64,000 bases of DNA from positions 159,410-223,409 of the forward strand of contig NZ_MSLT01000001.1 in NCBI RefSeq assembly GCF_002149925.1, read 5' to 3'. This stretch comes from Thioflexithrix psekupsensis. GTDB taxonomy: Bacteria > Pseudomonadota > Gammaproteobacteria > Beggiatoales > Beggiatoaceae. The notes beneath the pieces were generated by a model. The model was given only the letters and a program-made list of their open reading frames with translations. It was not told where the DNA came from and did no database searches. Every line of letters starts with the position of its first letter. The stretch's first letter is position 1. Shown piece after piece: positions 40,001-48,498 of the stretch. A program made the translations under genes and the position numbers.

Positions 40001-40480
40001 TTGAATACCACTTACGAATTAATTGAACTTTCAAGCGAAGTTTACGTTACGAGCGAAATGAGGAAGTTCAATTGTGAAAACGCTTTGGAGGAGAAATTGA
40101 TAAAAAAATTTCTGAAAGACTCAAATAAAGGAGTTACCAAGATTTATTTGCTTAAAAGTCCTGAATTATATGTTGGATTTGTTGCGCTGTCTGTTTCTCG
40201 GCTTAATAACGACCCTGTTGTTCTTATCGACTATTTGTATATTCAAACTATCTTCAGAAAAAAAACAATTAATGAGTTGGGTGATATAAAACCCTCTGAA
40301 TATCTTGTCAAATTTGCAATTAGTTGTGCTTTAGAAGTTAAAAAAATTGTTGCTGTGCGTTTTGTACTTTTGCAAGCTGCACATGATAAATTAATTGATT
40401 TTTACGAAAAATCCGGTTTTAAAAAATTAGAAGGCACAAAAGACGCTTGGATGATCTTCCGCCTCTCCAAAGACCAATAA
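40001..40480 (+). CDS. GNAT-family N-acetyltransferase, possible toxin
   Basis: 159 residues starting at a TTG (40001) with GGAGGG upstream. The GNAT fold is seen in GFVALSVSRLNNDPVVLIDYLYI, the acetyl-CoA region about residues 85-120, and the closing LIDFYEKSGFKKLEGTKDAWMIFRL. This last block (FYEKxGF) is typical of TacT/AtaT-like toxins that acetylate charged tRNAs. It could also be an ordinary acetyltransferase. The 64-residue gene directly upstream would be the antitoxin. Confidence 0.75.
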   Translation: MNTTYELIELSSEVYVTSEMRKFNCENALEEKLIKKFLKDSNKGVTKIYLLKSPELYVGFVALSVSRLNNDPVVLIDYLYIQTIFRKKTINELGDIKPSEYLVKFAISCALEVKKIVAVRFVLLQAAHDKLIDFYEKSGFKKLEGTKDAWMIFRLSKDQ

Positions 40481-40825
40481 CCCCACCCCTCCCAAACTCC
40501 CCCAAAAAAAATCCCCCACCCCCAAAACTTTATCCCATCATTAACAAATTAAATGAATCACAAAAACTGTCCTTAATCCTGTTAAATAACAATAATAACA
40601 AGCACTTAAAAATACCGCTGCTTTATCACGATAGAATCCATAAGCCGAATTTATCGCAACACCCTTTTTCTCCGCCGTAAAAACCGTACAATAGCCCCGT
40701 TGTTACCGACAACAAACCACGATTTCCCCGCGCAAAACACGCCAAAGAAATCACCCCACCAAAAAACGCTTGAACCTATTTTTTTCATCATAACAAGCGT
40801 GCAAAATACAAAGGAGAGTCCCCCA
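40481..40825 (+). other. Gene-free region upstream of aceE
   Basis: 345 bp. The first 50 bases are strongly C-rich on the plus strand (CCCCACCCCTCCC, CCCCCACCCCC), which is unusual here. The rest is AT-rich and should hold the aceE promoter, which I cannot place confidently. AAGGAG at 40811-40816 is the aceE ribosome binding site. Confidence 0.4.
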
Positions 40826-43498
40826 ATGGCTGAGTCTTATTCAGACCTCGATCCCCAAGAAACCCAAGAATGGCTGGATGCCCTCGATGCCGTACTGGCA
40901 CAAGAAGGCACAGAACGCGCCCATTATCTGTTAGAACAACTGGTTGATAAAGCGCGTCGTTCGGGAGCTTACCTGCCTTACAAAGCCAATACCGCTTACG
41001 TCAACACCATCCCGCGCCATCAAGAAGAACATACCCCTGGCGATCCTGAACTCGAATGGAAAATTCGCTCATTAGTCCGTTGGAACGCGCTGGCGATGGT
41101 CGTGCGCGCCAATCGCAAAAGCAGCGAATTAGGCGGCCATATCGCTACGTTTGCCTCAGCCGCAACGCTTTATGATGTTGGATTTAATCACTTTTTCCAC
41201 GCGCCCACCGCCGAACACGGCGGCGATCTGGTTTATATTCAAGGTCATGCCGCACCCGGTGTTTATGCGCGGGCGTATTTAGAAGGGCGTTTGACCGAAC
41301 AACAATTAGATCATTTTCGTCAAGAAATCGCCCACGAAGACGGCTTATCTTCTTATCCGCATCCGTGGTTAATGCCTGATTTTTGGCAATTTCCCACCGT
41401 GTCTATGGGATTGGGTCCGTTGATGGCAATTTATCAAGCGCGTTTCATGAAATACTTAAATGATCGCGGCATCATCAACGCCACCCACCGCAAAGTCTGG
41501 GCTTTTATGGGCGATGGCGAAATGGATGAACCCGAATCCCTCGGCGCGATTGCCTTAGCCGCACGAGAAAAATTAGACAATCTCATTTTCGTAGTCAACT
41601 GCAACTTGCAACGCTTAGACGGCCCCGTGCGCGGCAACAGCAGTATTATTCAAGAATTAGAAGCCGATTTTCGCGGATCAGGCTGGAATGTGATCAAAGT
41701 CATTTGGGGATCAGCGTGGGACCCGTTATTGGCCGCGGATAAAGACGGCTTATTGCGCAAACGCATGGAAGAAGCCGTTGATGGCGAATACCAGAATTTT
41801 AAAGCCAAAGGTGGGGCTTATACTCGTGAGTATTTCTTTGGCAAATACCCCGAATTAAAAGCAATGGTCGCCAACATGACTGATGAAGACATTTGGCGAC
41901 TCAATCGCGGCGGCCACGATCCGCATAAAGTCTATGCCGCTTATGCCGCTGCCATGAGACATACGGGACAACCCACTGTTATTCTTGCCAAAACCGTCAA
42001 AGGCTACGGCATGGGACCCGCAGGCGAAGGCCAAAACATCACCCATCAACAAAAGAAAATGGGAACAGAAGATTTACGTTCTTTTAAACGTCGTTTTAAT
42101 ATTCCCATTGCCGACGAGCAAATTGCCGACGCGCCTTATTATCGCCCGGCGGAAAATAGCCCAGAAATTCAATATTTACAACAATGTCGTCAGGCTTTAG
42201 GGGGATATTTACCCGCTCGCCAACGCAAAGCGCGCCCGCTTAATTTACCGCCTTTAGATGACTTATTCGGTACGGTATTAGCGGGCAGTGGAGATCGAGA
42301 ACAATCGACGACAATGGTTTTTGTGCGCTTACTGACCGCATTAACCCGCGATAAAAACTTAGGACGGCACATTGTCCCGATTGTGCCTGACGAATCGCGT
42401 ACTTTTGGTATGGAAGGGATGTTTCGTCAATTGGGCATTTACTCTTCTCAAGGTCAGTTATACGAGCCGCAAGACGCGGATCAATTAATGTATTATAGAG
42501 AAGACAAACAAGGACAAATCTTACAAGAAGGCATCAACGAAGCAGGCGCATTTTCTTCTTGGATGGCTGCGGGGACGGCGTATAGCAATCATGGTGTGAT
42601 CATGATTCCGTTTTTCATTTTTTACTCCATGTTTGGTTTCCAACGGGTGGGCGATTTGGCGTGGGCAGCGGGAGACATGCAAGTGCGTGGTTTCCTCATC
42701 GGTGGCACGGCAGGGCGTACGACTTTGGCGGGAGAAGGTTTACAGCATCAAGACGGCCACAGCTTGTTACAAGCCGCCACCATTCCTAACTGTATTTCTT
42801 ATGATCCGTGTTTCGGCTACGAAATGGCCGTGATTATTCACGACGGATTAAGACGCATGGTCAGCGAACAAGAAGATGTGTTTTATTACATCACGGCCAT
42901 GAACGAGAATTATCTGCAACCCGAAATGCCTAAAGAATCAGGAATTCAAGAAGGTATTTTAAAAGGCTTATATCGCTTAAAAACTAGCGCATTGCAAGAT
43001 GCAAAAAAAGTGCAATTAATCGGCAGTGGTACGATTTTACGCGAAGTGATTGAAGCCGCAGCCTTATTGGCACAAGACTTTAATATTGCAGCGGATATTT
43101 GGAGCGCGACCAGTTTCAACGAATTGCGTCGTGAGGGTTTAGACGTGCAACGGTGGAATTTATTAAACCCCGAAAAGAAAGCGCGTAAAACTTACGTTGA
43201 ACAGTGTTTTCAAGACTGTAAATCACCCATTATTGCCGCGACGGATTATATTAAATTGATGGCGGATCAAATTCGGCCGTTTCTCACCCAACCTTATTAC
43301 GTGCTAGGCACGGATGGATTTGGGCGCAGTGATACACGTAAGAATTTACGGCGATTTTTTGAAGTGGATCGTTACTACATTGCGGTCACGGCGTTAAAAG
43401 CCTTGGCCGATGCGGGCGAAATTTCGCCGCGTAAAGTGACCGATGCGCTCAAAAAATACAAGCTGGATGTCAACAAACCCAATCCTAGTCGCGTATAA
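40826..43498 (+). CDS. aceE: Pyruvate dehydrogenase E1 component, homodimeric type
   Basis: 890 residues, the usual AceE length. The start is MAESYSDLDPQETQEW at 40826 with AAGGAG nine bases upstream; the open frame to 40700 is not protein. The thiamine-diphosphate motif is GDGEMDEPESLGAIALAAREKLDN. Typical AceE blocks are GGHIATFASAATLYDVGFNHFF, QQKKMG and YITAMNENYLQPEMP. It decarboxylates pyruvate and acetylates the lipoyl group of E2. aceF follows after 14 nt and lpd after that. Confidence 0.97.
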   Translation: MAESYSDLDPQETQEWLDALDAVLAQEGTERAHYLLEQLVDKARRSGAYLPYKANTAYVNTIPRHQEEHTPGDPELEWKIRSLVRWNALAMVVRANRKSSELGGHIATFASAATLYDVGFNHFFHAPTAEHGGDLVYIQGHAAPGVYARAYLEGRLTEQQLDHFRQEIAHEDGLSSYPHPWLMPDFWQFPTVSMGLGPLMAIYQARFMKYLNDRGIINATHRKVWAFMGDGEMDEPESLGAIALAAREKLDNLIFVVNCNLQRLDGPVRGNSSIIQELEADFRGSGWNVIKVIWGSAWDPLLAADKDGLLRKRMEEAVDGEYQNFKAKGGAYTREYFFGKYPELKAMVANMTDEDIWRLNRGGHDPHKVYAAYAAAMRHTGQPTVILAKTVKGYGMGPAGEGQNITHQQKKMGTEDLRSFKRRFNIPIADEQIADAPYYRPAENSPEIQYLQQCRQALGGYLPARQRKARPLNLPPLDDLFGTVLAGSGDREQSTTMVFVRLLTALTRDKNLGRHIVPIVPDESRTFGMEGMFRQLGIYSSQGQLYEPQDADQLMYYREDKQGQILQEGINEAGAFSSWMAAGTAYSNHGVIMIPFFIFYSMFGFQRVGDLAWAAGDMQVRGFLIGGTAGRTTLAGEGLQHQDGHSLLQAATIPNCISYDPCFGYEMAVIIHDGLRRMVSEQEDVFYYITAMNENYLQPEMPKESGIQEGILKGLYRLKTSALQDAKKVQLIGSGTILREVIEAAALLAQDFNIAADIWSATSFNELRREGLDVQRWNLLNPEKKARKTYVEQCFQDCKSPIIAATDYIKLMADQIRPFLTQPYYVLGTDGFGRSDTRKNLRRFFEVDRYYIAVTALKALADAGEISPRKVTDALKKYKLDVNKPNPSRV

Positions 43499-43512
43499 GG
43501 GGAGAAATAACG

Positions 43513-44889
43513 ATGGCTGTTCAAGACGTAAAAGTGCCTGACATCGGTGATTTTTCCGATGTGCCGATTATTGAAATACTTGTTAAAGTGGGCGATAAAG
43601 TCGCCGTGGAACAACCGCTGGCGACATTGGAAAGCGATAAGGCCACCATGGAAGTGCCGTGTGATGTGGCTGGTGTTGTACAAAACGTAGTGGCAAAAAT
43701 TGGTGATCGTGTTTCACAAGGCAGCGTGTTAATACAAGTGGAGGCTTCGGAAGCCGTCGCAAAAACGGCGACGATTCCCGCGGCCGCTGCACCCCCCCCG
43801 AAAACACCCGCTGCACCTGCCATTGATCCCATTGTGGCATCAGCCAAAGCCGCAGATCGAGAGGCACAAACCACGCAAACCCCAGCAAATCTCCCCGATA
43901 ACATGCCAAAAGCGGATACGGATTATCCTTATCGGCCGCCTTTACCGGTGCAAGCGGTGAGTTTGTTAGACGAAGCAGCCTTTAAAAAAGCCCATGCCAG
44001 TCCTTCTGTGCGACGTTTTGCGCGAGAATTGGGCGTGGATTTGGGCAAAGTGAAGGGAACGGGACTTAAATCGCGTATTTTACACGATGATGTGCGGGCA
44101 TTTGTCAAACAAGCCCTACAAACTCCCGTCGCCGCAGCGAGTACAAGCGCGGTGGGCATTCCAGAAATTCCTGCGGTCGATTTCAGCAAATTTGGGGAAA
44201 TCGAAACCGTGCCATTAAGCCGCATTAAGAAAATTTCAGGACAAGCTTTACATCGCAGTTGGCTAAACGTCCCCCATGTCACACAATTTGACGAAGCTGA
44301 TATTACCGAAATGGAGGCATTTCGTCAGCAATTAGCCACAGAAAGCGAACGGCGCGGCGTAAAAATGACTCCATTGGCGTTTTTGCTCAAGGCTTCAGCC
44401 AGTGCGTTAAAGCGTTATCCTGATTTTAATGCGTCGTTGTCGCCCGACAAATCCCAATTGATTCGTAAAAAATACGTGCATATTGGCGTGGCAGTGGATA
44501 CGCCAGAAGGTTTGGTTGTGCCTGTCATTCGAGACGTGGATCAAAAGGGTTTATTCGATTTGGCGGCCGATTTGGGCGTGGCCAGCAAAAAAGCCCGCGA
44601 CGGGAAATTATCGCCCAGTGAAATGCAAGGCGGATGTTTTACAATTTCCAGTTTAGGCGGCATCGGTGGCACGGCTTTTACGCCCATTATTAACGCGCCT
44701 GAAGTGGCGATTTTAGGCGTATCTCGCTCCAGTTTAAAACCCGTTTATAAAGATGAACAATGGCTGCCGCGTTTAATGTTGCCTTTGTCTTTATCTTACG
44801 ATCATCGGGTGATTGATGGCGCGGCCGCGGCGCGATTTACCAGTTATTTGAGCTTTATTTTATCCGATGTCAGAAATTTGCTGTTGTAA
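43513..44889 (+). CDS. aceF: Dihydrolipoamide acetyltransferase (E2 of pyruvate dehydrogenase)
   Basis: 458 residues. One lipoyl domain (1 to about 80) has its modified Lys43 in LESDKATMEVP. An Ala/Pro linker follows, then the E1/E3-binding domain (about 157-192, ASPSVRRFARELGVD) and the catalytic domain with FTISSLGGIGGTAFTPIIN and the active-site His in DHRVIDGAAAARF. It transfers acetyl groups to CoA in the complex core. Only one lipoyl domain is present, where E. coli has three. GGGGAG precedes the ATG. Confidence 0.96.
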   Translation: MAVQDVKVPDIGDFSDVPIIEILVKVGDKVAVEQPLATLESDKATMEVPCDVAGVVQNVVAKIGDRVSQGSVLIQVEASEAVAKTATIPAAAAPPPKTPAAPAIDPIVASAKAADREAQTTQTPANLPDNMPKADTDYPYRPPLPVQAVSLLDEAAFKKAHASPSVRRFARELGVDLGKVKGTGLKSRILHDDVRAFVKQALQTPVAAASTSAVGIPEIPAVDFSKFGEIETVPLSRIKKISGQALHRSWLNVPHVTQFDEADITEMEAFRQQLATESERRGVKMTPLAFLLKASASALKRYPDFNASLSPDKSQLIRKKYVHIGVAVDTPEGLVVPVIRDVDQKGLFDLAADLGVASKKARDGKLSPSEMQGGCFTISSLGGIGGTAFTPIINAPEVAILGVSRSSLKPVYKDEQWLPRLMLPLSLSYDHRVIDGAAAARFTSYLSFILSDVRNLLL

Positions 44890-44918
44890 TGAACAGTCAT
44901 TAACAAAGATAAATAGGC

Positions 44919-44956
44919 AAGGGATAATGCGTTTTTTATAGACGTAATTATCCCTT
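44919..44956 (+). terminator. Hairpin between aceF and lpd
   Basis: AAGGGATAAT (44919-44928) and ATTATCCCTT (44947-44956) form a perfect 10-bp stem. It ends about 27 nt before the lpd start, with a T run nine bases after it. It may reduce lpd expression relative to aceEF or protect the aceEF mRNA. Confidence 0.5.
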
Positions 44957-44983
44957 CATCACGATTTTTTAAAGGGAAATGCA

Positions 44984-46720
44984 ATGACTCCTATTTACGT
45001 GCCTGATATTGGCGATTTTAAAGACGTACCTATTATTGAAATTCTGGTTAAAGAAGGCGACCGTGTCAGTGTTGATGCGCCTTTAGTCACTTTGGAAAGT
45101 GATAAAGCGACAATGGACATTCCTGCGCCGTGTGCGGGGGTGATTACGCGAATTCGGGTTAATGTGGGCGATAAAGTGACGCAAGGCACGCATTTATTCG
45201 ATATTTCTCCCGCCGAAGCCACACAAACCGCGCCTGCGCCCGTTTCTACGCCCGCGCCCGTCGCCGCAGTGCAAACAAATACAAGTGCAGATATACAAAC
45301 GGAAGTGGTGGTGATTGGTGCGGGGCCTGGCGGTTATACGGCTGCATTTCGTGCGGCGGATTTGGGTAAAAAAGTGTTGTTAATTGAACGCTTTGCGGAT
45401 TTGGGTGGGGTGTGTTTGAATGTGGGATGTATTCCTTCTAAAGCCCTGCTGCATACCGCCGCGATTCTCAATGAAGCGCGTGAAATGGAAACGTGCGGCG
45501 TACATTTCGCCCCGCCGAAAATTGATTTAGCCGCATTATTGACGTGGAAAAACGGCATTATTAAGCGTTTAACGGGCGGTTTAGCGGGTTTAGCCAAACA
45601 ACGAAAAGTCACGCGATTGACGGGAATGGCTGAATTTGTCGCCGATCACCGTTTACAAGTGACGACGGCCGAAGGTTTAAAAACGGTGCAGTTTGAACAG
45701 TGTATTATTGCTGTGGGATCGCGGCCAATTAAATTAGCGCATTTGCCGTGGTCAGATGATCGTTTAATGGATTCGACCGACGCGCTGGCTTTGCGCGATG
45801 TGCCTGAGCGATTATTAATTGTCGGCGGGGGCATTATTGGTTTAGAAATGGCGACGGTTTATCATGCGCTGGGATCAAAAGTGACTGTGATGGAATTAAC
45901 GGATCAATTAATCCCTGGTTGCGACCGCGATTTAGTGAAACCTTTACAGCAAAGAATTGCTAAACAATATGCAGGAATTTGGCTTAATACTAAGCTGGAA
46001 AATATTGTGACAAAACCAGAATCTTTAGAGGTTTCTTTATCGCGTGATGGCGCGTTAGAAAAACATGATTTTGATAAAGTATTAATTGCCATTGGGAGAC
46101 AACCGAATGGCGCGCAATTAGCCGCTGAAAAAGCAGGCGTAACGGTGACGGAACGCGGTTTTATCCCCGTAGATCGACAAATGCGCACCAATGTTGCCCA
46201 TATTTTTGCGATTGGTGATGTCGTCGGCCAACCGATGTTGGCGCATAAAGCGGTGCATGAGGCGAAAGTTGCCGCAGAAAATGCCGCAGGACATCGGGCA
46301 TTTATGGATGCGCGTGTGATTCCTTCTGTGGCTTACACCGATCCCGAAGTGGCTTGGTTTGGTGTGACAGAAACGGAAGCAAAAGCGCAAGGACTCGCCT
46401 TTGAAAAAGGTGTTTTTCCTTGGCTGGCCAGCGGACGCGCTTTGAGCATGGGACGCGAAGAAGGCGTGACTAAGTTATTGTTTGATCGGGATTCTCGTCG
46501 AGTGATCGGCGGGGGGATTGTGGGATTATCGGCGGGGGAATTGTTGGCCGAAGCCGTATTAGCCTGCGAAATGGGCGCGGATGTCGATGATTTAAGCCTA
46601 TTAATCCACGCCCATCCCACATTAAGCGAAACCATCGGCTTCGCCGCGGAAATGGCAACGGGAGAAATTACGGATTTGTATGCGCCGCGGCGGCAGGCGT
46701 GGCCTGTTAATCGGGGTTGA
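44984..46720 (+). CDS. lpd: Dihydrolipoamide dehydrogenase with N-terminal lipoyl domain (E3)
   Basis: 578 residues. A lipoyl domain with Lys41 in LESDKATMDIP is fused through an Ala/Pro linker to the flavoprotein: FAD site VIGAGPGGYTAAFRAADLG (about 110-128), redox disulfide in GGVCLNVGCIPSKALLH, NAD site IVGGGIIGLEMATVYHALGSK, and the catalytic His in HAHPTLSETIGFA. It reoxidises dihydrolipoamide on E2. The lipoyl-E3 fusion is known in some proteobacteria and pairs here with a one-lipoyl E2. Confidence 0.96.
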   Translation: MTPIYVPDIGDFKDVPIIEILVKEGDRVSVDAPLVTLESDKATMDIPAPCAGVITRIRVNVGDKVTQGTHLFDISPAEATQTAPAPVSTPAPVAAVQTNTSADIQTEVVVIGAGPGGYTAAFRAADLGKKVLLIERFADLGGVCLNVGCIPSKALLHTAAILNEAREMETCGVHFAPPKIDLAALLTWKNGIIKRLTGGLAGLAKQRKVTRLTGMAEFVADHRLQVTTAEGLKTVQFEQCIIAVGSRPIKLAHLPWSDDRLMDSTDALALRDVPERLLIVGGGIIGLEMATVYHALGSKVTVMELTDQLIPGCDRDLVKPLQQRIAKQYAGIWLNTKLENIVTKPESLEVSLSRDGALEKHDFDKVLIAIGRQPNGAQLAAEKAGVTVTERGFIPVDRQMRTNVAHIFAIGDVVGQPMLAHKAVHEAKVAAENAAGHRAFMDARVIPSVAYTDPEVAWFGVTETEAKAQGLAFEKGVFPWLASGRALSMGREEGVTKLLFDRDSRRVIGGGIVGLSAGELLAEAVLACEMGADVDDLSLLIHAHPTLSETIGFAAEMATGEITDLYAPRRQAWPVNRG

Positions 46721-46770
46721 GAACTATTACAAATGCTGGTACATTGTATGTCTCAACTTACTGAGGAATA

Positions 46771-46964
46771 ATGATGAAAAAATCGTTACTTTATTTTGTG
46801 TTTATGGGACTATTTTTGGTATCCAATCCTTCACTGGCAGACAAAGGCAACAGAGCTTGCTCAGGAAAAAAGGCGGCGTTAGCCATTGCACTCCTGACGG
46901 GAAATTTGTTTGTAAAGATGGAAAAGTGAGTAAATCTAAAAAACGTTGCCATAATAAATCGTGA
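46771..46964 (+). pseudogene. Small exported Cys-rich protein with a frameshift in an A run
   Basis: Starting at ATG 46771 (GAGGA upstream), a signal peptide (KKSLLYFVFMGLFLVSNPSLA) is followed by DKGNRACSG. The zero frame then leaves homology and stops at 46927-46929. One extra base in the A6 run at 46866-46871 restores KKGGVSHCTPDGKFVCKDGK and a closing Cys, ending at 46964. Four Cys in that pattern fit a small YdcA-like secreted family. Either a true frameshift, slippage at the A run, or a sequencing error. A strong terminator follows. Confidence 0.65.
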
Positions 46965-46982
46965 ATTAAACGTCACCATGCG

Positions 46983-47029
46983 GCCGAATAGCTAAGATAA
47001 TATTTTGTGGCTATTCGGCTGTTTTTTTT
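46983..47029 (+). terminator. Intrinsic terminator
   Basis: GCCGAATAGC (46983-46992) and GCTATTCGGC (47010-47019) form a perfect 10-bp stem followed by seven T residues. It ends transcription of the small Cys-rich gene and possibly lpd. Confidence 0.9.
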
Positions 47030-47034
47030 ATTAG

Positions 47035-47112
47035 ACTTAAATTCTGAAAATCCTGAAATTCTGTAAATTCTGATTCAGACAAAAAAGTTTTATAAATGGC
47101 TTAATTTTGCTA
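47035..47112 (+). repeat. Small TA-flanked repeat element, right-half fragment (copy 4)
   Basis: AATTCTGAAAATCCTGAAAT through CTGTAAATTCTGATTCAGAC to TTAATTTTGCTA matches the right half of copy 1 almost base by base. The left half is missing; it abuts the terminator at 46983-47029. Confidence 0.65.
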
Positions 47113-47139
47113 TAGTTATTTTCGTCATCATCATAAACA

Positions 47140-47283
47140 GCCTATATTCTTACGCACGACATCAGCATCCCCTTTTGTATTGTAACCATTCGGGCATTGC
47201 GTGAATTAAAACAAGGATTACACGATACAATTTTATTTCATGCTGCCGTACATATTGGCTTAATTTTTGGATTGTTATTTTAA
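47140..47283 (+). pseudogene. Decayed 3' fragment of a gene, possibly a UbiA-type prenyltransferase
   Basis: An open stretch reads DISIPFCIVTIRALRELKQG, then LHDTILFHAAVHIGLIFGLLF and TAA at 47281. It looks like a membrane-protein C-terminus; the ALRELKQG...L...TA.LH..FGLLF pattern recalls MenA/UbiA-like prenyltransferases. There is no start, and a stop lies just upstream at about 47134. The repeat fragment at 47035-47112 lies where the missing part should be. Confidence 0.4.
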
Positions 47284-47316
47284 TCTGATTCTTTCCTTAA
47301 CTAAAGAGACTAACAA

Positions 47317-48459
47317 ATGCGTTATTTTTTACTTTTATATTCTGTTTTATTGGCTTTAATCACTCCCCTATCACTGTCCCATGCTAATCCAGTAGAACCC
47401 ATTAAAATTGGTGCTATTTACGGCTTAACGGGCGCGGCTTCTGGCACCAATGTAAATTATTTACGAGGAACAGAATTAGCGGTGGAATATTTGATGGAAA
47501 AAGGCGGCTTATTGGGACGGCCGATTGAGTTAATTGCTTTTGACAATGAAAGTACTCCGCTGGGCAGTCGTCAAGCCGCAATGGATGCGATTGCTGCGGG
47601 CGTAGTGGCTGTGGTGGGGCCGTCGTGGAGTTCGCACGCGATGATTATTGGTCCCATTTTAAATCAAGCCAAAATTCCCATGATTGCCAGCAATGCCACG
47701 CATGAAAATGTGACTAAAGGCTTAGATTATGTGTTTCGTTCCTGTTTTACTGACTCGTTTCAAGGCGCGGTCATGGCCACATTCGCCAGAGAAACATTAA
47801 ACGCTAAAACCGCGGTGGTTTTAACCAATGTCAATAGCGAATATAGCCTCGGTTTATTAGACATTTTTAGCCGTATTTTTACGGAACATTCTGGGCAAAT
47901 TCTTTGGAAAGGAGAATATCAAGAAAAACAAGTTGATTTTGCGGATATATTATTACCCATAAAGGAATTCAATCCTGATGTGATTTATTTACCCGGCCAT
48001 TATCGAGACACGATTTTTATTTTAAAACAAGCCTATCAATTAGGAATAAAAAATCTCTTTTTAGGGGCAGATGGAATGCTGGGGGGGAGATTGTCCGATT
48101 ATGAGCCTGTTGAATCGATTGAAGGCGTTTTTTTCTCTACCCATTGGCATCCTGATATTGACACGCCTATTAGCCAAGATTTTAAACAGCGTTATTTGGC
48201 GAAATATCCCGGTGTTGTTCCCAGTGGCGTGGCCAATAGTTTCGATGCGGTATTGATTTTAGCCGATGCCATTACCCGTGCCAATAGCACTGAATCGGAG
48301 AAAATTAGAGTGGCATTAACGGAAACTAATCAATTGCCCGTTGCGACGGGAGCGATTAGTTTTGATGAACACGGCGATCCGTTGAATAAATCTGTGGTGA
48401 TTTTAAGAGTAGAAAAAGGCGAATTAAAGTTGTTTAAAACAGTTACGCCTTCATTTTAA
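47317..48459 (+). CDS. Periplasmic substrate-binding protein, branched-chain amino acid/amide type (first copy)
   Basis: 380 residues with a signal peptide (cleavage near SHA, about 23) and a type I periplasmic binding fold: IKIGAIYGLTGAASGTN, RGTELAVEYLMEKGGLLGRPIEL, VVAVVGPSWSSHAMIIGPI and IPMIASNATHENVTKG. These resemble LivK/UrtA-type proteins, but no ABC permease or ATPase lies nearby. A near copy follows 39 nt downstream. It may serve a distant transporter or a sensor. Confidence 0.88.
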   Translation: MRYFLLLYSVLLALITPLSLSHANPVEPIKIGAIYGLTGAASGTNVNYLRGTELAVEYLMEKGGLLGRPIELIAFDNESTPLGSRQAAMDAIAAGVVAVVGPSWSSHAMIIGPILNQAKIPMIASNATHENVTKGLDYVFRSCFTDSFQGAVMATFARETLNAKTAVVLTNVNSEYSLGLLDIFSRIFTEHSGQILWKGEYQEKQVDFADILLPIKEFNPDVIYLPGHYRDTIFILKQAYQLGIKNLFLGADGMLGGRLSDYEPVESIEGVFFSTHWHPDIDTPISQDFKQRYLAKYPGVVPSGVANSFDAVLILADAITRANSTESEKIRVALTETNQLPVATGAISFDEHGDPLNKSVVILRVEKGELKLFKTVTPSF

Positions 48460-48498
48460 TTAGGTAGGCTTATTTCTTTCCACCAAAGAGGTTAAACA

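Noticed and set aside
40447..40680. Pro-rich 77-residue frame before aceE
   Set aside because: It arises from the C-rich tract and lacks a ribosome binding site.
43521..43909. Minus-strand frames over aceF
   Set aside because: Shadows of the lipoyl domain and its Ala/Pro linker; no start site.
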